From contig CAIMPQ010000022.1 of NCBI GenBank assembly GCA_903843315.1, positions 1 through 19,773 on the forward strand: a stretch of 19,773 nucleotides of DNA. The letters run 5' to 3'. The position numbers and the translations under genes were made by a program. Shown here one piece after another: positions 14,205 to 19,773 of the stretch (its first letter is position 1; every line of letters begins with the position of its first letter). The stretch comes from an uncultured beta proteobacterium (GTDB lineage Bacteria > Pseudomonadota > Gammaproteobacteria > Burkholderiales > Burkholderiaceae). The notes beneath the pieces were generated by a model. The model worked only from the letters and a program-made list of their open reading frames with translations, was not told where the DNA came from and searched no databases.

Positions 14205-14636
14205 ATGGCAGACGTCTACAAGACCGTTTTAATTGGCCAATCAGCCGACCGCATGTATGGTCTGGTGACCGATGTGGCTCGTTATCCCGAGTTTTTGCCT
14301 TGGTGTGGCGGGGTGGAAATTTTTGAGCAAACTGAGACTATTCTTGATGCCAAGATCAATATCCATTTCAAGGGCATTACCCAATATTTCCACACCCGCA
14401 ACGTGAATCATCGTCCTGAAACCATTGATATGATCTTTGTGGATGGCCCGTTTAAGCATTTTTCTGGGCAGTGGAACTTTATCCCTTTAAGAGAAGATGC
14501 TTGCAAAGTGGAGTTTAAGCTTCACTGGGAGTTTAAGAGTGTCATTCTCGATAAGATTATTGGACCCGTGTTCAGTCATATTGCCGGCACCTTTGTAGAT
14601 TGCTTTGTGAAGCGGGCTGAAGCGCTTTATGGCTAA
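14205..14636 (+). CDS. ratA: RatA-family protein (START/COQ10-like)
   Basis: A 143-residue single-domain member of the SRPBCC/START superfamily, in the RatA/COQ10 group. It starts MADVYKTVLIGQSADRM and carries the family core YPEFLPWCGGVEI (27-39), then MIFVDGPFKHFSGQWNFIPL and a C-terminal helix (IAGTFVDCFVKRAEALYG). The E. coli homologue RatA was described as a toxin that blocks ribosomal subunit association, while mitochondrial and bacterial COQ10-like relatives bind ubiquinone. Both descriptions share this fold, and the sequence does not decide between them. Placement next to divergent smpB and overlapping rnfH by 8 bases is the conserved proteobacterial arrangement. Its ribosome-binding site is weak (AAGA). 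Confidence 0.92.
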   Translation: MADVYKTVLIGQSADRMYGLVTDVARYPEFLPWCGGVEIFEQTETILDAKINIHFKGITQYFHTRNVNHRPETIDMIFVDGPFKHFSGQWNFIPLREDACKVEFKLHWEFKSVILDKIIGPVFSHIAGTFVDCFVKRAEALYG

Positions 14637-14979
14637 GCAAACACTCGATATCTTATTGTGTGACGCTAGGCTAGGGGAGCCGATTCTGAGTTCCTTGAAA
14701 TTGATCTTTCACGATAGTGAGTCTGCAACAGTAGGTTTGGCTTTGATTAAGGCAGGCATAGCAACTAGCCAAAATGACCCTGGTTTAGCCAGAAAAGGTT
14801 GTTTTGGGGTTTTTGGTAAACGGAAGGATTGGGATAGCCCCATTTACTCTGGAGACCGTTTAGAGCTCTATTCCCCTCTGTTGATAGACCCCAAGACAGT
14901 GCGACGTAAAAAGGCTAACCAGAACCAGGACGCCAAATTTCAAGCTGCTGCAGCTAAAAGAAAGGCCAGGAGGCTATAA
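14629..14979 (+). CDS. rnfH: RnfH family (RatB-like) ubiquitin-fold protein
   Basis: A 116-residue protein of the RnfH family (Pfam UPF0125; E. coli RatB/YfjF), a small beta-grasp fold. Seen: an N-terminal strand (QTLDILLCDA), the helix region SATVGLALIKAGIA, then FGVFGK (59-64) and the diagnostic GDRLELYSPLLIDPK (75-89). Its C-terminal tail is strongly basic (RRKKANQNQ to KRKARRL, 92-116) and longer than the core requires. The start codon overlaps the ratA coding end by 8 bases, so translation is probably coupled. Despite the name no rnf electron-transport genes are nearby; function is unknown, and a role as RatA antitoxin is not established. Confidence 0.88.
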   Translation: MAKQTLDILLCDARLGEPILSSLKLIFHDSESATVGLALIKAGIATSQNDPGLARKGCFGVFGKRKDWDSPIYSGDRLELYSPLLIDPKTVRRKKANQNQDAKFQAAAAKRKARRL

Positions 14980-14980
14980 T
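14975..14980 (+). promoter_or_regulatory. Possible -10 box for guaB
   Basis: A perfect TATAAT overlaps the rnfH stop codon and lies 25 bases before the guaB ATG. It would give a leader of about 19 bases holding the AGGGG ribosome-binding site (14995-14999). No recognisable -35 hexamer exists at 16-18 bases spacing (AGCTAA at 17), so the match may be chance. Confidence 0.33.
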
Positions 14981-15005
14981 CTGTTTTTGCGACTAGGGGT
15001 TTTGC

Positions 15006-16469
15006 ATGCGACTCATTCAAAAAGCACTCACTTTTGACGATGTGCTCCTCGTACCGGCTTATTCTTCGGTACTCCCTCGAGATGCCAACTTGGCAAGTAA
15101 GTTAACTCGAGATATTTCTCTTAATACACCACTGGTGTCTGCTGCTATGGATACCGTCACTGAAGGTCGTTTGGCAATCGCCATGGCCAGCGAAGGTGGA
15201 ATTGGTATTGTTCATAAGAACTTATCGCCAGCTGAACAAGCGCGCGAAGTAGCCAAAGTAAAACGATATGAATCGGGCGTACTGCGTGATCCAATCACTA
15301 TCGCCCCAGAAGTAACGCTTCGCCAGGTTATTCAACTTTCTCGTGAACATGGCTTCTCGGGATTTCCAGTGTTGGTAGGAAAAGAAGTGGTTGGAATTAT
15401 TACAAATCGGGATTTGCGTTTCGAAGAAGACTTAGAGGCTTCGGTAAAAACGAAGATGACTCCACGTGAGCGTTTGATAACGGTTAAAGAAGGTTGCTCA
15501 TTAGAAGAAGCAAAGCGTTTAATGAGTCAACATCGCTTAGAGCGTGTACTGGTTGTCAATGATCGGTTTGAGTTACGTGGACTCATTACCGTTAAAGATA
15601 TTCTCAAAGCTACTGAACATCCGAATGCCTGCAAAGACAGCGAAGGCAAGCTCCGCGTAGGTGCGGCGGTGGGTGTAGGTCCCGATAACGATGAACGCAT
15701 TGAGTTGTTAGTTCGCGCTGGCGTAGATGTCATCGTGGTTGATACCGCGCATGGTCATAGCCAAGGCGTCTTAGATCGCGTTAAATGGGTTAAGAAAAAT
15801 TATCCTCATATCCAGGTGATTGGTGGCAACATTGCTACAGGTGATGCTGCTAAAGCTTTGGCTGATCATGGCGCAGATGGCGTAAAGGTTGGCATTGGTC
15901 CAGGCTCTATTTGCACTACACGAATTGTCGCTGGTGTTGGTGTTCCGCAGATTACTGCAATCGTTAACGTAGCAACTGCACTTAAAGGAACAGGGATTCC
16001 ATTGATTGCTGATGGTGGCGTACGTTACTCAGGTGATGTTGCTAAAGCATTAGCAGCTGGCGCAAGTTCTGTGATGATGGGCGGTATGTTTGCTGGTACT
16101 GAAGAAGCTCCCGGTGAAGTGTTCCTCTATCAAGGACGTTCCTATAAGAGTTATCGAGGCATGGGTTCTTTGGGCGCGATGGCGGATGGTTCTGCCGATC
16201 GTTATTTCCAAAGCGACATCGTTGCGAATGCTGAAAAACTGGTGCCTGAAGGAATTGAGGGTCAGGTCCCGTACAAAGGTAGCGTTCTTGCCATCTTGCA
16301 TCAATTGACTGGTGGTATTCGTTCCTCCATGGGTTATCTGGGTTGCAAAACAATTGAAGAGCTACATGAAAAAGCCAATTTTGTGGAAATCACCTCTGCG
16401 GGTGTGCGCGAGTCGCATGTGCATGATGTGAAAATCACCAAGGAAGCACCGAATTACCACATTGATTAA
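15006..16469 (+). CDS. guaB: IMP dehydrogenase GuaB
   Basis: GuaB oxidises IMP to XMP with NAD+, the committed step of guanine nucleotide synthesis. The 487 residues form a TIM barrel interrupted by a CBS pair: N-terminal barrel part with LTFDDVLLVPAYS (8-20) and SAAMDTVTE (45-53), CBS domains at about 95-145 and 155-205, then the catalytic barrel part. The loop GIGPGSICTTR (296-306) holds the nucleophile Cys303 (Cys305 in E. coli). IADGGVRYSGDVAKALAAGA and YRGMGSLGAM supply IMP-binding and flap segments. Length is canonical. A good AGGGG precedes the ATG by 6 bases. guaA follows after 49 bases, the common guaBA arrangement. Confidence 0.98.
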   Translation: MRLIQKALTFDDVLLVPAYSSVLPRDANLASKLTRDISLNTPLVSAAMDTVTEGRLAIAMASEGGIGIVHKNLSPAEQAREVAKVKRYESGVLRDPITIAPEVTLRQVIQLSREHGFSGFPVLVGKEVVGIITNRDLRFEEDLEASVKTKMTPRERLITVKEGCSLEEAKRLMSQHRLERVLVVNDRFELRGLITVKDILKATEHPNACKDSEGKLRVGAAVGVGPDNDERIELLVRAGVDVIVVDTAHGHSQGVLDRVKWVKKNYPHIQVIGGNIATGDAAKALADHGADGVKVGIGPGSICTTRIVAGVGVPQITAIVNVATALKGTGIPLIADGGVRYSGDVAKALAAGASSVMMGGMFAGTEEAPGEVFLYQGRSYKSYRGMGSLGAMADGSADRYFQSDIVANAEKLVPEGIEGQVPYKGSVLAILHQLTGGIRSSMGYLGCKTIEELHEKANFVEITSAGVRESHVHDVKITKEAPNYHID

Positions 16470-16482
16470 TAAGTAAACAAAA

Positions 16483-16506
16483 GCTGAAATTAAGGCTGAA
16501 TTTAAG
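16483..16506 (+). repeat. Two-copy 12-base tandem repeat before guaA
   Basis: GCTGAAATTAAG (16483-16494) is followed directly by GCTGAATTTAAG (16495-16506), differing at one base. It fills half of the 49-base guaB-guaA gap and ends 12 bases before the GTG start. It may be a chance duplication or a small regulatory site. Confidence 0.6.
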
Positions 16507-16518
16507 ACTGGTTCTTTC

Positions 16519-18126
16519 GTGCACGACAAAATACTGATTCTCGACTTTGGTTCACAAGTAACTCAATTAATTGCTCGGCGTGTGCGCGATGCACAAGTCT
16601 ATTCAGAGATTCATCCCTATGATTGCGATCCAGAATTTATTCGTAAATTTATTCAAGAACAGGGCGGCAAAGGAATCATTCTTTCTGGTGGCCCCAGTTC
16701 AGTTACTGAAGACGGCAGTCCGCGTGCACCTCAAATTGTTTTTGAATTAGGTGTGCCGGTTTTAGGTATTTGCTACGGCATGCAAACCATGGCAAGCCAA
16801 CTTGGTGGCGCAGTAGCATCTGCAGAGTCTTTGGGTAAAGCACGTGAGTTTGGCTACTCCGAGGTTCGTGCTCATGGCCATACAAAGCTCCTTAAAGGTA
16901 TTCAGGATTTTTCTACCAGTGAAGGCCACGGCATTCTGAAGGTGTGGATGAGCCATGGTGATTCAGTTACTACTTTGCCGCCATCATTTACATTGATGGC
17001 TTCCACTGATTCTTGTCCTATCGCCGGCATGGCGGATGAAGAGCGCCATTTCTACGCATTTCAGTTCCATCCAGAAGTTACTCATACTATTCAAGGCACT
17101 GCCATTCTGGAGCGGTTTGTACATCAAATTTCCGGATGCAAACCAGATTGGGTAATGGGTGATTATATTGCCGAAGCTGTTGAGCATATTCGCAAGCAAG
17201 TTGGGGATGAAGAAGTCATTCTCGGTTTGTCTGGCGGTGTTGACTCCAGTGTTGCGGCGGCATTAATTCATCGCGCAATTGGTGATCAGCTCACTTGTGT
17301 ATTTGTTGATCATGGTTTGCTTCGCTTAAATGAAGGCGACATGGTCATGGAGATGTTTGCACGCAATCTGGGTGTTAAGGTGATTCGTGTCGATGCAAAA
17401 GACACGTTTATGAGCAAGTTGGCAGGTATTGCTGATCCAGAGGCGAAGCGCAAAATTATTGGTAAAGAATTCGTGGAAATTTTCCAGACTGAATCTGGAA
17501 AAATTAAAAATGCAAAGTGGCTTGCACAGGGAACGATCTATCCAGACGTGATTGAGTCAGCGGGCAAGGGCAAGAAGGGTGCTCATACCATTAAGAGCCA
17601 CCATAATGTCGGTGGTTTGCCTGATGATATGCACCTGCAGTTGCTAGAACCATTGCGCGAGTTGTTTAAAGATGAGGTACGCGAGCTCGGTGTTGCATTG
17701 GGCTTGCCGCGTGAGATGGTTTATCGCCATCCATTCCCTGGGCCCGGTTTAGGGGTTCGTATTTTGGGTGAGGTGAAAGTGGAGTTTGCTAGTCTGCTCC
17801 AACGTGCAGACGCCATCTTCATTGAAGAACTGCGCAACACCATAGATGAGGCAACTCAGAAGTCTTGGTATGAGCTTACTAGCCAAGCATTTGCGGTGTT
17901 CTTGCCAGTGAAGTCAGTTGGTGTGATGGGGGATGGCAGAACATATGAGTATGTTGTGGCACTCCGAGCAGTTCAGACGCAAGACTTTATGACTGCGCAC
18001 TGGGCGCATTTGCCACATGAGTTATTAGGTAAAGTTTCTAATCGCATCATCAATGAAGTGCGCGGCATCAATCGGGTCGTCTATGACATCAGCGGCAAAC
18101 CGCCAGCTACGATTGAGTGGGAATAA
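16519..18126 (+). CDS. guaA: Glutamine-hydrolysing GMP synthase
   Basis: GuaA aminates XMP to GMP using glutamine and ATP. The 535 residues hold an N-terminal class I glutamine amidotransferase domain (about 3-205) with the triad Cys85 (GICYGMQ), His184 and Glu186 (FQFHPEV). A PP-loop ATP pyrophosphatase domain (about 208-400) follows with LSGGVDSS (237-244), and then the GMP synthase dimerisation domain with HPFPGPGLGVRILGEV and a C-terminal KPPATIEWE. Length is normal for the family (E. coli 525). The start is GTG: no nearby ATG exists and MHDKILILDFGSQ is the expected N-terminus. No good ribosome-binding sequence precedes it, so translation may rely partly on guaB expression or be weak. 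Confidence 0.98.
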   Translation: MHDKILILDFGSQVTQLIARRVRDAQVYSEIHPYDCDPEFIRKFIQEQGGKGIILSGGPSSVTEDGSPRAPQIVFELGVPVLGICYGMQTMASQLGGAVASAESLGKAREFGYSEVRAHGHTKLLKGIQDFSTSEGHGILKVWMSHGDSVTTLPPSFTLMASTDSCPIAGMADEERHFYAFQFHPEVTHTIQGTAILERFVHQISGCKPDWVMGDYIAEAVEHIRKQVGDEEVILGLSGGVDSSVAAALIHRAIGDQLTCVFVDHGLLRLNEGDMVMEMFARNLGVKVIRVDAKDTFMSKLAGIADPEAKRKIIGKEFVEIFQTESGKIKNAKWLAQGTIYPDVIESAGKGKKGAHTIKSHHNVGGLPDDMHLQLLEPLRELFKDEVRELGVALGLPREMVYRHPFPGPGLGVRILGEVKVEFASLLQRADAIFIEELRNTIDEATQKSWYELTSQAFAVFLPVKSVGVMGDGRTYEYVVALRAVQTQDFMTAHWAHLPHELLGKVSNRIINEVRGINRVVYDISGKPPATIEWE

Positions 18127-18147
18127 AAACCTAGTCGACTGCTGTAG

Positions 18148-18945
18148 ATGAGTGAGTTACGACAATCCGCCCTTGAAATACTGTTGCTTACGGATCCCAA
18201 GACTAAGGTAGAGCGCCTTAGCCAATTATTTGATGATCAGCTTTATGGGCGACTTAGCCTAAATCCCTCTACTTGTCTGAGCGCAGAAGGACTTCAGCTC
18301 CCCGGTCGGCCACTCCGCCCTGAATTAGTGCCACCGTTAACAGTTCCTAAAAGAGCAATGCATACGGTCGAAGGCCGACATTCTTTACTACATTCTCTGG
18401 CCCACATTGAATTTAACGCCATGAATCTTGCCTTAGATGCCATCTGGCGATTTGCCAAAATGCCTGCACAATACTACGCAGATTGGTTAAAAGTGGCCAA
18501 AGAAGAGGCTTACCATTTCAGTTTAATTGAAGATCACTTGCACTCCCTTGGATTAGCTTACGGTGATTTTCCTGCTCACAATAGCTTATGGGAGATGGTG
18601 GAGAGAACCTCAGATGCGGTCATTGCAAGAATGGCGCTTGTTCCAAGAACGATGGAGGCACGCGGATTAGATGCAGTTCCGGCTATTCGCGATCGGTTCA
18701 AGCAGATAAAAGATCATAGAGTTGTAGAAATATTAGAGATTATCCTTAGGGATGAGGTTGGACATGTATTGATTGGTAATCAGTGGTTCAATTTTTTATG
18801 TGCTCAAGAAAATCTGTCACCAATAAAAGCTTATCAAGATTTGGCAAAACAGTATCGTGCTCCAGCATTAAGAGGCCCCTTCAATCTTCGGGCAAGAGAG
18901 CAGGCTGGGTTTACGTCTGAAGAGCTTGATCTTCTTGGCCAATAA
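18148..18945 (+). CDS. DUF455 ferritin-like protein (COG2833)
   Basis: A 265-residue protein of the uncharacterised DUF455 family, in the ferritin-like superfamily. Four helices carry a full set of candidate di-metal ligands: Glu88 (AHIEFNAMN), Glu120 and His123 (KEEAYHF, an ExxH), Glu170 (RTMEARGLD), and Glu203 and His206 (RDEVGHV, a second ExxH). This E/ExxH/E/ExxH layout is that of ferritin-like di-iron carboxylate enzymes, so an oxidase, hydroxylase or metal-storage role is possible; the substrate is unknown. The N-terminal 70 residues, rich in Pro and Leu, are a family-specific arm, and the C-terminus ends EELDLLGQ. There is no signal peptide. It starts 21 bases after guaA without a clear Shine-Dalgarno, and the lipoprotein gene follows after 24 bases. 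Confidence 0.87.
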   Translation: MSELRQSALEILLLTDPKTKVERLSQLFDDQLYGRLSLNPSTCLSAEGLQLPGRPLRPELVPPLTVPKRAMHTVEGRHSLLHSLAHIEFNAMNLALDAIWRFAKMPAQYYADWLKVAKEEAYHFSLIEDHLHSLGLAYGDFPAHNSLWEMVERTSDAVIARMALVPRTMEARGLDAVPAIRDRFKQIKDHRVVEILEIILRDEVGHVLIGNQWFNFLCAQENLSPIKAYQDLAKQYRAPALRGPFNLRAREQAGFTSEELDLLGQ

Positions 18946-18969
18946 CCTCTTTAAGAAAGTGATTCTGCG

Positions 18970-19695
18970 ATGACTTCAATTTTTCAAGCAAGCTATCTGC
19001 ACAGAATTCTTTTATTAATCCTGACTGGATTATTGGGGGCTTGCATTTCTTCTCAACCCTATCCATCTGGAAGTGTGTTGCCCCAACCTGAAGTCCCCCC
19101 TAAAGTAAGACCCCCTCAAGTAGGGCAGCAGTGGGTTTATAACGTCCGCAATGTCTTCAATCAGAGCCTGATCGATGTGGTTACCGAAACCATTGTTTCT
19201 GTAGGCAAAGAGGTTCGTATTCAGCGTAGCAGTGTTAAAGCCGGTCCTTTGCCAGATGAAATTCAATCTCCATGGGGCTTTGTTGTTCAGGATCCGCATT
19301 GGAGCCCTCCTCAGGTCTTTCAGCAGGCATTGCCATTATGGCCAGAGCAGTTACTTCCAAAATGGTCTGGTTTTTATCGAACTCGATATCAGGTGCCCGG
19401 TTATCCAGACTCTAGTTATTACTGGGGGCTTAATGTCACTGCGCTCCAATGGGAGAGGATTACAGTCCCGGCAGGACAATTTTCGACGATCCATTATCAA
19501 AATGAGGCACCCTATTTTGAAAGTAATGACCTTTTCAGACTAGCAAATTATCGTCAAGAGGATGTCTGGCTAGCTCCAGAAATTGGTAGGTGGGCCATAA
19601 GAAGGGGTTATGGCCGATATTTAGCCAACGGCGTCTTTTGGGCGAATGCCTATTGGGAAGATTATCTACAGTGGGAGCTTATCTCCTGGAAGTAG
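18970..19695 (+). CDS. Putative Trp-rich lipoprotein of unknown function
   Basis: I do not recognise a named family. The 241-residue precursor has a lipoprotein signal peptide: hydrophobic residues 13-22 and a lipobox LLGAC with Cys25 as the lipidation site. A Pro-rich linker (about 30-50) follows, then a compact, probably beta-rich domain. The mature part is very aromatic: I count 13 Trp, with many Tyr. Two segments (VGQQWVYNVRNVFN near the start, and VPAGQFSTIHY with EDVWLAPEIGRWAIRR later) resemble the general pattern of periplasmic beta-sandwich domains such as DUF3108, but the match is too weak for a call. No Asp follows the lipidated Cys (Ile, Ser, Ser), so outer-membrane sorting is likely if E. 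coli rules hold. AAGAAAG precedes the ATG. Confidence 0.78.
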   Translation: MTSIFQASYLHRILLLILTGLLGACISSQPYPSGSVLPQPEVPPKVRPPQVGQQWVYNVRNVFNQSLIDVVTETIVSVGKEVRIQRSSVKAGPLPDEIQSPWGFVVQDPHWSPPQVFQQALPLWPEQLLPKWSGFYRTRYQVPGYPDSSYYWGLNVTALQWERITVPAGQFSTIHYQNEAPYFESNDLFRLANYRQEDVWLAPEIGRWAIRRGYGRYLANGVFWANAYWEDYLQWELISWK

Positions 19696-19723
19696 GCAAA
19701 GCGCTTAAAATAGGTATATAGCT

Positions 19724-19773
19724 ATGTATACCGTTAAAGAACTTTTCCCTACCCTGCAAGGTGAGGGCGCCCA
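19724..19773 (+). CDS. queE: 7-carboxy-7-deazaguanine synthase QueE, N-terminal fragment (cut by window end)
   Basis: Only 16 codons are visible, reading MYTVKELFPTLQGEGA. This is the conserved start of QueE, the radical-SAM enzyme that converts 6-carboxytetrahydropterin to 7-carboxy-7-deazaguanine on the way to preQ0 and queuosine; TLQGEG contacts substrate in the family. The CxxxCxxC iron-sulfur motif lies beyond the window, so the call rests on this short match. The gap of 28 bases after the lipoprotein gene contains no clear terminator or preQ1 riboswitch. Confidence 0.8.
   Translation, partial: MYTVKELFPTLQGEGA

Noticed and set aside
14205..14979. ratA-rnfH as a classical toxin-antitoxin module
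   Set aside because: The order is a conserved housekeeping arrangement in proteobacteria, RatA belongs to the COQ10-like START group, and RnfH has no established antitoxin role. I kept it as a family call only.
14980..15005. Purine (guanine) riboswitch ahead of guaB
   Set aside because: The gap is only 26 bases, far too short for the roughly 70-base aptamer, and no aptamer-like stems are present.
19696..19723. preQ1 riboswitch ahead of queE
   Set aside because: The 28 bases contain only a short palindrome (AAGCGCTT) and no C-rich loop followed by the A-rich tail expected of a preQ1-I aptamer.

Overview
The window is dense, gene-packed bacterial chromosome with moderate to low GC. It most likely comes from a betaproteobacterium of the Burkholderiales, and a Polynucleobacter-like genome is my best guess. 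The guess rests on the gene order (bamA-skp-lpxD-fabZ-lpxA-lpxB-rnhB-RNA methyltransferase, then divergent ppsR/ppsA), the smpB/ratA/rnfH/guaB/guaA block and the AT-leaning codon use. It is inference; no rRNA or tRNA is present to confirm it.

Layout. (1) 1-6007, + strand: an outer-membrane and lipid A operon. It holds the 3' end of bamA, the periplasmic chaperone skp/ompH, lpxD, fabZ, lpxA and lpxB, followed by rnhB and a SpoU-type RNA methyltransferase. Junctions are tight (two ATGA overlaps, one possible 41-base overlap, several gaps of 0-17 bases), which suggests co-transcription. (2) 6021-9360: the PEP synthase regulator ppsR (-) diverges from PEP synthase ppsA (+). ppsA ends at a strong, apparently bidirectional terminator. 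(3) 9416-13594, - strand: four genes transcribed in the order circularly permuted ATP-grasp, alpha-E, transglutaminase-like, Anbu (proteasome/HslV-like) peptidase. This conserved but biochemically unresolved system is the most interesting part of the window. A 17-base inverted repeat resembling NtrC operators lies upstream of it. (4) 13727-14979: smpB (-) diverging across 25 bases from ratA and rnfH (+). (5) 15006-18126: guaB and guaA, the two IMP-to-GMP steps. (6) 18148-19773: a DUF455 ferritin-like protein with a complete set of putative di-metal ligands, a Trp-rich lipoprotein of unknown function, and the first 16 codons of queE.

How the genes work together. Block 1 builds the outer membrane: lipid A acylation and disaccharide formation, beta-barrel insertion, and an outer-membrane-protein chaperone, with fabZ feeding the shared hydroxyacyl-ACP pool. 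Block 2 controls pyruvate-to-PEP flux. Block 3 probably makes an amide or peptide bond using ATP (ATP-grasp plus alpha-E) and breaks or remodels it (transglutaminase-fold enzyme plus Anbu); the substrate is unknown. Blocks 4 and 5 are housekeeping: ribosome rescue and guanine nucleotide synthesis.

No tRNA, rRNA, CRISPR array, insertion sequence or prophage gene was seen, and no gene-free stretch exceeds about 135 bases.
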